From the NCBI RefSeq assembly GCF_900103175.1, contig NZ_FNLF01000002.1:1302001-1366000 (forward strand): DNA of 64,000 nucleotides. Direction: 5' to 3'. Made by a program: the position numbers and the translations under genes. Source of the DNA: Tsukamurella pulmonis. GTDB taxonomy: Bacteria; Actinomycetota; Actinomycetes; Mycobacteriales; Mycobacteriaceae. The notes beneath the pieces were generated by a model. It saw only the letters and a list, made by a program, of their open reading frames with translations. It did not search any database and was not told where the DNA came from. Position 1 is the first letter of the stretch, and the number at the start of each line of letters is the position of its first letter. Positions 42,938 to 52,385 of this stretch are shown here, piece by piece.

Positions 42938-43017
42938 GCGAATCGGACGAATCGTGCAGGCGGTGTTGCGATCACCGCCTTGTGCGCCGAGGGGTTCCCC
43001 TCCCCGGCGGACGGGTC

Positions 43018-43023
43018 TACGGT
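43018..43023 (+). promoter_or_regulatory. -10 box TACGGT, probable leaderless promoter
   Basis: TACGGT, 7 nt, then ATG 43031 of the ferredoxin reductase-like gene. Confidence 0.5.
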
Positions 43024-43030
43024 CGGAAGC

Positions 43031-44224
43031 ATGGCTGAGATCATCGTCGTCGGCGGAGGACTGGCAGCAGCGAAAGCGGCGGAGGCGCTGCGGGATCTGG
43101 GGCACGACGGCCCGATCACCGTGCTGTGCGGTGAGGCCCATCCACCGTACGAGCGCCCACCGCTGTCCAAGGAGTACCTGCAGGGCAAGGCCGAGCGCGA
43201 CAGCGTGTTCACCTTCGACGCGGCCTGGTACGCCGATCACGACGTGACCGTTCGCACGGGCGTCCGCGTGACCTCGCTCGACCGGGAGGCGCGCACCGTC
43301 GGGCTCGACGGCGGGGAATCGCTGCACTACGACGAGCTCCTGCTGGCCACCGGGTCGCGGGCCCGCCCGCTCCCCGGCGCCGACGGGGTGCACTACCTGC
43401 GCACGATCGACGACAGTGACGCGCTGCGGGCGGCCTTCGCCAAGGGCGGCCGCCTCGGCATCGTCGGCGGCGGGTGGATCGGTCTCGAGGCCGCCGCCGC
43501 GGCGCGCGGAGCCGGACTCGAGGTGACCGTGATCGAGCCCTCGGAGCAGCGGCTGATCGGCGCGCTCGGGCCGGAGCTGGGCAAGGTCTTCGCCGATCTG
43601 CACCGTTCGCACGGCGTCGATCTGCGGACCGGCGTGGGCGTCCGGGCCGTCGAGCCCGGCGGACGGGGACTCGTCCTCGAGGACGGCAGCACCGTCGAGA
43701 CCGACGCCGTGCTCGTCGGGATCGGCGCGATCCCCAACATCGAGTTCGCGCAGGAAGCGGGCCTGGACACCGCCGAGGGCGGCCTGGCGGTCGATGCCGG
43801 TCTGCGCACCAGCGACCCGCACGTCTTCGCGGTCGGTGACATCGCCGCCGCGGAGAACCCGACGGTGGGCCGGCGCATCCGGGTCGAGCACTGGGCCAAC
43901 GCCCTCAACCAGCCCCGCGTCGCCGCGGCGAACATGCTCGGCGGGTCCGAGGTCTACGACCGGCTCCCGTACTTCTTCACCGACCAGTACCAGCTCGGGA
44001 TGGAGTACCTGGGGCTCTCGACCGGCTACGACCAGGTGGTGATCCGCGGCGACGTCGATGCCCTCGAGTTCGTGGCGTTCTGGCTCCGGGAGGGCCGGGT
44101 GCTGGCCGGGATGAACGTCAACATCTGGGACGTCGGCGACGACGTCCGGGACCTGATCACCTCGCGCCGCTCCGTCGACGCCGCCCGCCTCGGCGACACC
44201 GGCGTCCCCCTCGCGGAGGTCTAG
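43031..44224 (+). CDS. FAD-dependent ferredoxin/rubredoxin reductase-like oxidoreductase
   Basis: 397 residues. FAD-binding GGGLAAAKAAEALRDLG at the N-terminus, YERPPLSKEYLQGK (family motif), NAD-binding GRLGIVGGGWIGLEAAAAAR, and the second FAD contact HVFAVGDIAAAENP. The C-terminus contains EHWANALNQPRVAAANMLGG and FFTDQYQLGMEYLG, as in reductases of oxygenase systems. It passes electrons from NAD(P)H to an unidentified ferredoxin. No ferredoxin or oxygenase gene is adjacent. Confidence 0.92.
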   Translation: MAEIIVVGGGLAAAKAAEALRDLGHDGPITVLCGEAHPPYERPPLSKEYLQGKAERDSVFTFDAAWYADHDVTVRTGVRVTSLDREARTVGLDGGESLHYDELLLATGSRARPLPGADGVHYLRTIDDSDALRAAFAKGGRLGIVGGGWIGLEAAAAARGAGLEVTVIEPSEQRLIGALGPELGKVFADLHRSHGVDLRTGVGVRAVEPGGRGLVLEDGSTVETDAVLVGIGAIPNIEFAQEAGLDTAEGGLAVDAGLRTSDPHVFAVGDIAAAENPTVGRRIRVEHWANALNQPRVAAANMLGGSEVYDRLPYFFTDQYQLGMEYLGLSTGYDQVVIRGDVDALEFVAFWLREGRVLAGMNVNIWDVGDDVRDLITSRRSVDAARLGDTGVPLAEV

Positions 44225-44228
44225 CCCG

Positions 44229-45185
44229 ATGATGCGCCGGCCGGCGTGGCTCGCCGGCGCGGTGGTCGTCGCCCTGCTCCCCGGCGCGCTCGTCGCGGTG
44301 CCCGCGGCGGGCGCACCGTCGGCCTACTGCGGCACCGCCCTGCGGCCCGACGAGAACCGGCGGATCGTCGCGCTGTCCGACCCGCGGACCCTGCCCACCG
44401 CCCCGACCTTCGCCGGCCTCGACGACCTGACGGCGCGGCAGCGCGGCATCGCCGACATCCTCGCCGCGCACCGCGACCGGCGCGGTCTGTTCGGTGTGGG
44501 GATGGACGGCGTCATCCGCGACGCGGTCACCCCGACGCAGCGCGACGAGGCCGGGCTCGACGACCCGCGCTACACCAAGTCCCTTTCGATCGACCTGGTG
44601 AGCCGCTACCTGCGGGCCGTGCACGCGCAGTGGACCGGCGGCGCCGTGCCGCAGTGGTGGGGCAACTACTTCCGGCTGGCGGCGCGCTGCGAGCTGCCGC
44701 CCGGGCGGGTGGCGATGGCGGGCTACAACGCGCACATCACCGTCGATCTCGCGTACACCGTCGCGCACACGCGCAGCACCCCGGCGAACGCGCTCGACTT
44801 CTACCGCATCGTCGACTCGATCGCGAAGAACGGCAACGTGATCCCCGATCGCAGCAAGCGGATCTACGGCGCCGATCTGTGGGGCCTGTGGACCTTCTAC
44901 TTCTTCGGGCAGGGGCTCGACCGGATCGTCGGCGCGGGCGTCGCCTCGAACCTGATGCTGCGCGCCGCCGACGACGGCTACAACACCCTCACCTTCGCCA
45001 ACGGCCTCGCGCTGCAGAACCCGGGTGTGCGGCCCGCGACCGAGGGCGCGATCCTCGCGCTGTGGCAGACGGGCGAGATCGCCTTCGACGTCCTTTCGGG
45101 ACTCGGCGGCCTCGGTGCGCCGGTCGCACCCGCACCCGCACCGTCGCCTCGCCCCGCCCCCGAGCTCGCGGCCAGCACCCGCTGA
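44229..45185 (+). CDS. Secreted DUF5995 protein
   Basis: 318 residues. A Sec signal peptide (MRRPAWLAGAVVVALLPGAL, cleavage near AAGAPSA) is followed by a domain with QRGIADILAAHRDRRGLFGV, DLVSRYLRAVHAQWTGGAVP, YNAHITVDLAYTVAHT and WTFYFFGQGLDR, fitting DUF5995. A proline-rich tail ends the protein. Histidine-rich helices suggest an enzyme, but no activity is known. It follows the reductase gene after 4 nt and is probably in the same transcript. Confidence 0.82.
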   Translation: MMRRPAWLAGAVVVALLPGALVAVPAAGAPSAYCGTALRPDENRRIVALSDPRTLPTAPTFAGLDDLTARQRGIADILAAHRDRRGLFGVGMDGVIRDAVTPTQRDEAGLDDPRYTKSLSIDLVSRYLRAVHAQWTGGAVPQWWGNYFRLAARCELPPGRVAMAGYNAHITVDLAYTVAHTRSTPANALDFYRIVDSIAKNGNVIPDRSKRIYGADLWGLWTFYFFGQGLDRIVGAGVASNLMLRAADDGYNTLTFANGLALQNPGVRPATEGAILALWQTGEIAFDVLSGLGGLGAPVAPAPAPSPRPAPELAASTR

Positions 45186-45208
45186 CGCGGAGGTGCGATA
45201 GTGCTGGG

Positions 45209-45610
45209 GTGACCTTCCAGGAACTCGTCGACTACAACGCCTCCCTGCCCTTCAACCGGTGGGCCGGTATCGAGGTGCTCAGCGCCGACCGCGAGGAGGT
45301 CGTGCTCCGCCTCGAGCGCAGGGACGACCTGTGCCAGAACCTCGGTGGCCTCCACGCGGGGGTCATCGCCGGCGTGTTGGAGAACGCCTGCGGCTATGCG
45401 CTCGCGATGCATCCCGGCGCGGGCGGCCTCGTCACCGCGATGGACACCCAGTTCCTGCGCGCCGCGCAAGGGGAGGCGTTCCTCGCCGTCGGCCGGGTGG
45501 TCAAACCCGGGAGCCGGCAGAGCTTCTCCGAGGCCGACTTCTTCATCGAGGTCGACGGTGCGCGCGGCCCGCGGTTCGCCACGGCCCGCGCGCTGATCGT
45601 CCCTTCGTAG
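45209..45610 (+). CDS. PaaI-like hotdog thioesterase
   Basis: 133 residues. Hotdog-fold motif QNLGGLHAGVIAGVLENACG (active-site H-G-x-x-x-x-x-x-E/D region) with LPFNRWAGIEVLSADREEVV upstream and VTAMDTQFLRAAQGEAFLAV downstream. It likely hydrolyses an acyl-CoA; substrate unknown. GTG 45209 is 6 nt after GATAGT (45197-45202), a possible -10 element, so it may be leaderless. Confidence 0.85.
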   Translation: MTFQELVDYNASLPFNRWAGIEVLSADREEVVLRLERRDDLCQNLGGLHAGVIAGVLENACGYALAMHPGAGGLVTAMDTQFLRAAQGEAFLAVGRVVKPGSRQSFSEADFFIEVDGARGPRFATARALIVPS

Positions 45611-45650
45611 TCGGCCTCGGGCTCGGAGCGCCGCTGCTCGCGTCGACGAT

Positions 45651-45728
45651 CGGCAGCGCGCTGCCGGTTCCTGCGAACGCTGCCGAAAGTCGGCCGCGTT
45701 CACGATTTTCGGCAGCGCGCTGCCGAAA
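45651..45728. terminator. Composite palindromic element between convergent genes
   Basis: Two copies of the palindrome CGGCAGCGCGCTGCCG (45651-45666 and 45710-45725) flank a hairpin of GAACGCTGCCGA (45675-45686) and TCGGCCGCGTTC (45690-45701). The second copy extends to a 22-bp perfect palindrome (45707-45728). It resembles the hairpin at 3683-3741. It probably ends both convergent transcripts. Confidence 0.65.
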
Positions 45729-45745
45729 CTCCTGTCGAGCCGGGG

Positions 45746-46762
45746 TCAGGAGTGGCGCCGCGCGGCCCGCACCGCGCGGTAGGCCGCGTAGAGCAGTGCG
45801 AGCAGCGCCGCCCAGGGCAGCACCGCTCCGGCGATCACCAACAGCCACCGGCCGGCGGCCAGCAGCGCGTCCCACCCGTCCTGCAGTCCGCCCGCGAACC
45901 CGGACCGGTCGACGGTGACGGTCGGCTTCTCGATCGTCACCGTCACCGTCGAGAGGGAGACCCGGTCGGCGATCGACGCGCGTCGCGACTGCAGGGATTC
46001 GAGCTCCTGCTGGCGGGAGGTCAGCGCGGACTCCGCCGCGATCACCTGATCCGTGGTCTCGGCCCGCGCGAGCACCGCGCTCAACCGGTCGACGGAGACC
46101 CGGGTCGCGCGGATGCGCGCGTCCAGGTCCACGGCGGTGTCCGTGACGTCCTCGTGCTCGAGCTGCACGGACGCGACGGTGCCGACGCCGCCGGCCCGGT
46201 CGAGCAGTTCGGTGATCCTCTCGCTCGGAATGCGCAGGCGCAGTGTGGCCGAAGCCTGGTCACCGCGGGTCTCCCGCCGCTCATCGACGCGGCCGTCGAG
46301 GCGCTCGGCGGTGGCCGCCAGGTCCTTCGCCGCGGCAGCGGGATCCGTGCTCGTGACCGTCACCGTGCCGGTGGTGACCACGTGCCGGTTGTTGGTGATC
46401 GGCGTCGGGGTCGGCGGCGGCATCGGCCCCGTGGTGGGGGCGGCCTGCGGTGCGGGGGCCGCCAGCGGTGCCCCGCCGGTGACGGGCGCGGACTCCGCGG
46501 CTCCGCGGGCGGCGGTCTGCGGTCCCGCGCCCGGCACGGAGAACGACTTGTCGCTGCCGGTGTCCTGGAACTGGTTCACCACGACGCCGCCGCCGACGGC
46601 GACGACGGCGATCGCGGCGGCCGCCGCGATGCCCATCGTGCGGCGCCGCCGGCTGCGACGGCGCGCCTGCACATCGGTGTCGACCTCGGCCATGACGACC
46701 GAGCGCATCGCGGCGAGCCGATCGTCGGTGAGGATGTCGTCGGGGGTGGTGCGGGCGGTCAT
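45746..46762 (-). CDS. DUF4349 membrane protein, possible anti-sigma factor
   Basis: 338 residues. A basic cytoplasmic N-terminus (MTARTTPDDILTDDRLAAMR ... [11 protein letters not shown]), a membrane helix (GIAAAAAIAVVAVGGGVVV), a proline-rich outer linker, the DUF4349 domain (VTTGTVTVTSTDPAAAAKDL; LDGRVDERRETRGDQASATL; coiled coil AESALTSRQQELESLQSRRA) and a C-terminal helix. Its ATG overlaps the stop codon of an ECF sigma gene. The short cytoplasmic part before a membrane helix is the layout of anti-sigma factors, so it may hold that sigma factor (inference). Confidence 0.82.
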   Translation of the reverse strand: MTARTTPDDILTDDRLAAMRSVVMAEVDTDVQARRRSRRRRTMGIAAAAAIAVVAVGGGVVVNQFQDTGSDKSFSVPGAGPQTAARGAAESAPVTGGAPLAAPAPQAAPTTGPMPPPTPTPITNNRHVVTTGTVTVTSTDPAAAAKDLAATAERLDGRVDERRETRGDQASATLRLRIPSERITELLDRAGGVGTVASVQLEHEDVTDTAVDLDARIRATRVSVDRLSAVLARAETTDQVIAAESALTSRQQELESLQSRRASIADRVSLSTVTVTIEKPTVTVDRSGFAGGLQDGWDALLAAGRWLLVIAGAVLPWAALLALLYAAYRAVRAARRHS

Positions 46763-47337
46763 GACTGCTCCCTCAGGGTGCTCAGGTCGGCGCGCAGACG
46801 GCTGCGCAGCCGGGAGACGCGGTTGCGGACGGCGGCGTGGCTCACGCCCACCTCGGCCGCGGCCCGCTCGTAGGTCCTCTCGTCCTCGACGCAGAGCCGG
46901 TAGAGGCGCTGATCGGTGGGGGACAGGGCGTGCACGGCGTCGGCGATGAGGCCACGGACCTCGGCGGCGAGTGCCTCGTCCTCCGGCGAGGCGGCGGCGT
47001 CCGGCGGCTCCACGGTGTCCAGCGGCGCCGATCTGTCGCGGACGGCGGCGAGCCGGCGACCGGTGTTGAGCGCGGTGTACCGCGCCGTGGTCATCAGCCA
47101 GGGCAGCACCGATTCGTCGACGATCCGCACGGAGTCGATCCGGCGCCACAGTGTGAGGAAGGTGTCCTGGGCGACCTCCTGCGCCGCATCGGCGTCGTGC
47201 AGCACGGAGTAGGCCTGCCAGTAGACCGCGCGCACGTGGCGGTCGTGGATCGCCGCGAATGCGGCGCCGTCCCCGCCCGCGGCGCGGGCGAGGAGGGCCC
47301 GGTCCGCGGACTCGTCGGTTCTCATCGTGGACGTCAC
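46759..47337 (-). CDS. ECF RNA polymerase sigma factor
   Basis: 192 residues. Region 2: FAAIHDRHVRAVYWQAYSVL, DADAAQEVAQDTFLTLWRRI, and the DNA-melting part VLPWLMTTARYTALNTGRRL. Region 4: LSPTDQRLYRLCVEDERTYE, RAAAEVGVSHAAVRNRVSRL. It is a simple two-domain ECF factor, distinct from the ECF42 type at 39081. Paired with the DUF4349 membrane protein by an ATGA overlap. The start could also be the ATG four codons downstream (47325). Confidence 0.92.
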   Translation of the reverse strand: MTSTMRTDESADRALLARAAGGDGAAFAAIHDRHVRAVYWQAYSVLHDADAAQEVAQDTFLTLWRRIDSVRIVDESVLPWLMTTARYTALNTGRRLAAVRDRSAPLDTVEPPDAAASPEDEALAAEVRGLIADAVHALSPTDQRLYRLCVEDERTYERAAAEVGVSHAAVRNRVSRLRSRLRADLSTLREQS

Positions 47338-47391
47338 ACCCCTTCATGTCGCCGGGGCGCCGAACCGTCTCACCTTCGGCGATCCGGCGCG

Positions 47392-48030
47392 TCAGACGGT
47401 CAGGTGGATGCCCTCGTCGTCGACGGTGACCGTCACCGTCGTCAGGTCGTCGACCTGCACGTCGGGCGAGAAGCGCGCCGCCTGCGGGCCCACCCCGACC
47501 ACGCGCATCCCGGCGGCCCTCGCCGCGGTGGTGCCCGCCTCCGAATCCTCGAAGACGATGCAGTCGGCGGGGTCGAACCCGAGGAGCGCCGCGCCGCGCA
47601 GGAAGCCCTCGGGGTCGGGCTTGCTGGCGCGCACGTCCTCCGCGGTCACCCGCACCGCCGGCACCGGCAGGCCCGCTGCGCCCATGCGCGCCGTCGCCAG
47701 CGCGAGGTCCGCGGAGGTGACGAGGGCGTGCGGGGCACCGTCGAGCGCGGCGAGGAACGCGGGCGCGCCGGCGACGGGGACGATGCCCTCGGTGTCGGCG
47801 GTCTCCTGCGCGAGCAGCGCGCGGTTCTCCGCGAGGTTGACCTCGACGGGGCGGTCGGGCAGCAAATCCGCCATGGTGGCGTGCCCCTGGCGGCCGTGCG
47901 CGACGGCGAGCACCCGCGCCGGATCGAGGCCCTTCTCCCGGGCCCAGGCCGTCCAGCAGCGTTCGACGACGGCGTGCGAATCGACCAGTGTGCCGTCCAT
48001 GTCCAGCAGTAGAGCGCGGCCGGTGAGCAT
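47392..48030 (-). CDS. HAD-IA family phosphatase
   Basis: 212 residues. Motif I LLLDMDGTLVDSHAVVERCW (nucleophile Asp in DMDGT), motif II LVTSADLALA, motif III ASKPDPEGFLRGAALLG and motif IV CIVFEDSEAGTTAARAAGM. It is close to sugar-phosphate phosphatases such as 2-deoxyglucose-6-phosphatase. Substrate not decided by sequence. ATG 48030 has GAGGAGGAA upstream. Lies downstream of the sigma factor on the opposite-facing side of a short gap. Confidence 0.92.
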   Translation of the reverse strand: MLTGRALLLDMDGTLVDSHAVVERCWTAWAREKGLDPARVLAVAHGRQGHATMADLLPDRPVEVNLAENRALLAQETADTEGIVPVAGAPAFLAALDGAPHALVTSADLALATARMGAAGLPVPAVRVTAEDVRASKPDPEGFLRGAALLGFDPADCIVFEDSEAGTTAARAAGMRVVGVGPQAARFSPDVQVDDLTTVTVTVDDEGIHLTV

Positions 48031-48092
48031 GCGTTCCTCCTCGGATGGGCCTGTGCGCACCACGATACGGATCGGCGGCCGGCCGGCGGGGG

Positions 48093-49100
48093 TCAGCGAG
48101 GGACGACGAGGTCGTCCGTCAACTCCCCGAGATGCACGGCGCCCGCCAGCCCCATGGCGTGCCGGAGGTCGTCGTGGAGCCCCGCCAGCAGGGCTGCGAC
48201 GCCGTCACCGCCCGAGTCCGCCAGGGCCCACAGGACCGGGCGGCCGACGAAGACCGCGTCCGCGCCGAGCGCGAGCGCGGCCAGCGCGTCCAGGCCGCCG
48301 CGGACATCGCCGTCCACCAGGACCCGCGCTCGCTGTCCGACGGCCGCGGCGATCCACGGCAGCGCCTGCGACGGCGCGACGGTGCGGCCGAGCTGCCGCC
48401 CGCCGTGATCGCTCACCCACACGCCGGCCGCGCCTGCGTCGACGCAGCGCCGGGCCTCGTCGGCGCGCAGCACGCCCTTGACGATCACCGGGAGGCCCGT
48501 GAGGTCGGCGAGCCGGCCGATGTCATCCAGGACGGCACCGGCGTCCTGCTCGATAGCGGTCCACGCGTCGGCGCCGGGCGGCAGGTGCTGGGCGACGTTG
48601 ACGAGGGCCAGGTCGTCGTCCAGCGGTGGCAGCCCGCGGCCGCCGGAGCGTCCCACGTACGGGGTGTCGCCGGTGAGGACCAGCGCCGTCGCACCCGCCG
48701 CGGCGGCGCGCTGCACGAGCGCATCGGTGATGCCGCGGTCCCGCATGAGGTAGACCTGCTGCCACCACGGCCCACCGGCCGCCGCGGCGACCTCCTCGAT
48801 CCGGGTTGTCGCGCGCATGGACAGCACGAACGGGGCGCCGCAGGCAGCCGCGGCGCGGGCCACCGCCGCCTCGCCGCCGGTATGCACGAGGCGGTGGAAC
48901 GCAGTCGGGGCCACGCCGATGGGGGAGCGCCAGTCGCCGAAGACACTCGCCGAGGTGTCGATCGACCGGACATCGCGCAGTACCCGCGGCATGAATCGCC
49001 ATCGCTCCCAGGGTGACTCGCCGTCGGTCGCGCCGCGCATCAGATAGGCCCAGACGTCGGGTGCGAGTACCCGTTCCGCCCGCGCTGCGAGTTCGATCAT
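48093..49100 (-). CDS. FMN-dependent alpha-hydroxy-acid oxidase/dehydrogenase
   Basis: 335 residues of the LldD/glycolate oxidase family, slightly short. Seen: PIGVAPTAFHRLVHTGGEAA, FVLSMRATTRIEEVAAAAGG, PWWQQVYLMRDRGITDALVQ, the catalytic loop VSDHGGRQLGRTVAPSQALP (active-site His in DHGGR) and VLVDGDVRGGLDALAALALG (phosphate-binding). It oxidises an L-2-hydroxy acid to the keto acid. The classical SNHGGRQLD reads SDHGGRQLG here, so substrate choice is unclear. Confidence 0.88.
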   Translation of the reverse strand: MIELAARAERVLAPDVWAYLMRGATDGESPWERWRFMPRVLRDVRSIDTSASVFGDWRSPIGVAPTAFHRLVHTGGEAAVARAAAACGAPFVLSMRATTRIEEVAAAAGGPWWQQVYLMRDRGITDALVQRAAAAGATALVLTGDTPYVGRSGGRGLPPLDDDLALVNVAQHLPPGADAWTAIEQDAGAVLDDIGRLADLTGLPVIVKGVLRADEARRCVDAGAAGVWVSDHGGRQLGRTVAPSQALPWIAAAVGQRARVLVDGDVRGGLDALAALALGADAVFVGRPVLWALADSGGDGVAALLAGLHDDLRHAMGLAGAVHLGELTDDLVVPR

Positions 49101-49207
49101 GTGGGATCCCCCTGACTCGTGGCGCTCGCGCCGTACGGGAGCCTTCACGATCTCACAGCCGGGTCTCGGATTCGCGGGGGACGGCCGCAGAGCCCGCGGC
49201 GCAGGAC

Positions 49208-49213
49208 TAGGGT
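49208..49213 (+). promoter_or_regulatory. -10 box TAGGGT, probable leaderless promoter of the formate dehydrogenase operon
   Basis: TAGGGT, 7 nt, then ATG 49221. The 7 nt include GAGGAG, which is too close to act as a normal ribosome binding site. Confidence 0.45.
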
Positions 49214-49220
49214 GAGGAGC

Positions 49221-52200
49221 ATGACGAGGTTCAGCCCCCTCGAATGGCCCGTGCTGCGGCAACTCCGCTCCGGGGACGTCTTCGGCCGCGGCCCGGCCGT
49301 CGAGTCTCCGCGCACCCGCGCGCTCGAGCCGCGCACGAAGACCGCCGACCGCGTGGTGCAGAGCGTCTGCCCGTTCTGCGCCGTCGGCTGCGGCCAGAAG
49401 GTCTACGTCAAGGACGAGAAGGTCATCCAGATCGAGGGCGATCCGGATTCGCCCATCTCGCGCGGGCGGCTCTGCCCCAAGGGCTCCTCCAGCGAGCAGT
49501 TGGTGAACAACCCGCTGCGGCAGACGAAGATCCGCTATCGCGCCCCGTACGCCACCGAGTGGCAGGACCTGGACCGGGACACCGCGATCGAAATGATCGC
49601 CGACCGGTTCGTCGAGGCGCGGCGGCACGGCTGGCAGGACTTCGACGAGCACGGGCGGCCGCTGCGCCGCACCATGGGCATCGCCTCGCTCGGCGGCGCC
49701 ACGCTCGACAACGAGGAGAACTACCTCATCAAGAAGCTGTTCACCGCCGCGGGCGCCATCCAGATCGAGAACCAGGCCCGGATATGACACTCCGCCACGG
49801 TTCCCGGTCTGGGAGCCTCGTTCGGGCGCGGCGGCGCCACCCAGTCCCTGCAGGACATGGCCAACGCGGATTGCATCGTGCTCATGGGCGGCAACATGGC
49901 CGAGGCGCATCCCGTCGGGTTCCAGTGGGTCGCTGAGGCGAAGGCCCGCGGCGCGCGGGTGATCCACGTCGACCCTCGGTTCACGCGGACCTCCGCGGTG
50001 GCGGACCGGCACGTGCCGATCCGCGCGGGCTCCGACATCGTGCTGCTCGGTGGGCTCATCAACCATGTGCTCGCCACCGACGCCTACTTCCACGACTACG
50101 TCGTGGCGTACACCAACGCGGCCGAGATGGTGGGCGAGGACTTCCGCGACACGGAGGACCTCGACGGCCTGTTCTCCGGGTTCGACCCGGAGACCGGCAA
50201 GTACGACCAGTCGACCTGGCAGTACGCGCCCGGGCGCGACGAGACGCTGCAGGACCCGCGCACCGTCTTCCAGGTGGTGCGCCGGCACTACGCGCGCTAC
50301 ACCCCCGAGGTCGTCGCCGACATGTGCGGCATCTCGCCGGCCGAGTTCGCCTACCTGGCGGAGTCGATCACGAGCAACTCCGGACGCGAGCGCACTACGT
50401 GCTTCGGCTACGCCACCGGCTGGACGCAGCACACGATGGGTGCGCAGTTCATCCGCACGGCCGCGATCCTGCAACTGCTGCTGGGCAACGTCGGACGGCC
50501 GGGCAGCGGCATCATGGCGCTGCGCGGGCACGCCAGCATCCAGGGCTCGACCGACATCCCCACGCTGTTCAACCTGCTGCCCGGCTACCTGCCGATGCCC
50601 TCGGTGGGCAGGCACGACACCCTCGCGGACTACCTCGCCGCCGTCCGCCCGGAGACGGGCAAGGGCTACTGGCAGTACGCGGACGCCTACATGATCAGCC
50701 TGCTCAAGGCCTGGTACGGCGACGCGGCGACGGCCGAGAACGACTTCGCGTACGACTACCTGCCCAAGCTCAACGGCCCCGCGGGCACGTACCAGACCGC
50801 CGTCGACATGCTCGACGGGAAGGTCGACGGGTACTTCGTGCTCGGCCAGAACCCGGCCGTCGGCTCCGCGAACGGACGCCAGCAGCGCATGGGCATGGCG
50901 AAGCTCAAGTGGCTCGTGGTGCGCGACCTGAACATGATCGAGTCGGCCACCTGGTGGAAGGACGGCCCCGAGATCGCCTCCGGTGAGCTGCGCACCGAGG
51001 AGATCGGCACCGAGGTCTTCTTCATGCCCGCCGCCACGCACGTCGAGAAGGCGGGCTCGTTCACGCAGACCCAGCGGATGCTGCAGTGGCGCCACCAGGC
51101 CGTGCAGCCCCCGGGCCAGGCGCAGAGCGAGCTCGACTTCTTCTACGAGCTCGGCCTGCGGATCCGCGAACGCCTCGCCGGCTCGACCGACGAGCGCGAC
51201 CGCCCGCTACTGGACCTCACCTGGGACTACCCCATGGACGAGCACGGCAACCCTGACCCCGAGGCGGTGCTCTCGGAGATCAACGGTCGCTTCGTCTCCG
51301 GGCCGGACGCGGGGCGCAACCTCACGACCTACACGGAGCTCAAGGCCGACGGTTCGACGATCGCGGGTTGCTGGATCTACACCGGCGTCTACGCCGACGG
51401 CGCCAACCGTGCCGCGCGCCGCGTTCCGCAGGGCGGCGGCGGGATCACGCAGTCCGAGTGGGGCTGGGTGTGGCCGGCGGACCGCCGCATGCTCTACAAC
51501 CGCGCCTCGGCGGACCCGCAGGGACGGCCGTGGAGCGAGCGCAAGAAGTACCTGTGGTGGGACGAGGCGGCCGGGCGCTGGACCGGTGCCGACGTCCCCG
51601 ATTTCCCGGCGACGCTCGCCCCCGGCACCGTCCCGGAGCCCGGGGCGACGGGGGCCGAGGCGCTCGCCGGCGACGATCCGTTCATCATGCAGTCCGACGG
51701 CAAGGGGTGGCTGTTCGCGCCCACGGGCCTGGTCGACGGTCCGCTGCCCACGCACTACGAGGCGCAGGAATCGCCGGTGCGCAACGCGATCCACCCGCAG
51801 CAGCAGGCGCCCGCCCGCGTGCTCTTCCCGCGCGAGGACAACCTCGACGCGCCGAGCGCGGGCGATCCCGGGGCGGACGTCTACCCGTACGTCTTCACCA
51901 CCTACCGGCTCACGGAGCACCACACCGCGGGCGGGATGAGCCGCTGGTCGCCGTACCTCGCGGAGCTGCAGCCGGAGATGTTCTGCGAGGTCTCGCCGGG
52001 CCTGGCCGCCGAGTGCGGGCTGGAGAACGAGGGCTGGGCCACCATCATCTCGCCCCGCGCCGCGATCGAGTGCCGCGTCCTGGTCACCGAGCGCATGCGC
52101 CCGCTGACCGTCGGCGGTCGCACCGTGCACCAGGTCGGCCTGCCGTACCACTGGGGCGTCGGCAGCGATGCCGTGGTGACGGGCGACGCCGCGAACGATC

Positions 52201-52385
52201 TGATCGGAGTCACTCTCGACCCGAACACCCAGATCCAGGAGTCGAAGGTGGGCTCCTGCACGGTGATCGCGGGCCGCCGGCCGCGCGGCGCGGCGCTCGA
52301 GGATCTGGTGCAGAGCTACCGGGACCGGGCGGGCGTCACCGTCGACACCGACAACGTGCGGCTGACGCCGCCGAGGGAGGCCTGA
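49221..52385 (+). CDS. fdhA: Formate dehydrogenase large subunit, selenocysteine-containing
   Basis: 1054 residues when the UGA at 49785-49787 is read as selenocysteine (Sec189). The context ENQARI-Sec-HSATVPGL matches the active site of E. coli FdnG/FdoG (NQARI-U-HGPTV). An N-terminal [4Fe-4S] site is C50-x2-C53-x3-C57-x27-C85. Downstream regions bind the molybdopterin/tungstopterin guanine dinucleotides (VVMGGN-like VLMGGNMAEAHPVGFQWV; NPAVGSANGRQQRMG). It oxidises formate to CO2. There is no twin-arginine signal peptide, so the subunit should stay in the cytoplasm. Gene callers that stop at UGA would report two fragments (to 49787 and from 49857). Stop codon overlaps the beta subunit start (TGATG). 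Confidence 0.95.
49785..49817 (+). promoter_or_regulatory. Sec UGA codon with bacterial SECIS hairpin
   Basis: UGA at 49785-49787, followed after 11 nt by the stem GGUUCCC (49799-49805), apical loop GGUCU (49806-49810) and GGGAGCC (49811-49817). All seven pairs form (one G-U). The GGUCU loop is the same as in E. coli fdhF/fdnG, where it binds SelB. The codon after UGA is CAC, as in E. coli. Confidence 0.92.

Noticed and set aside
49785-49856. Formate dehydrogenase gene as a pseudogene or frameshift
   Set aside because: The frame is unchanged across the TGA, the context is the known Sec site, a SECIS hairpin follows, and all sel genes are adjacent.
48093-51095. 1000-codon minus-strand frame through the formate dehydrogenase gene
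   Set aside because: Only 48093-49100 matches a protein family; the remainder is the complement of the formate dehydrogenase gene and is rich in Arg, Gly and His.
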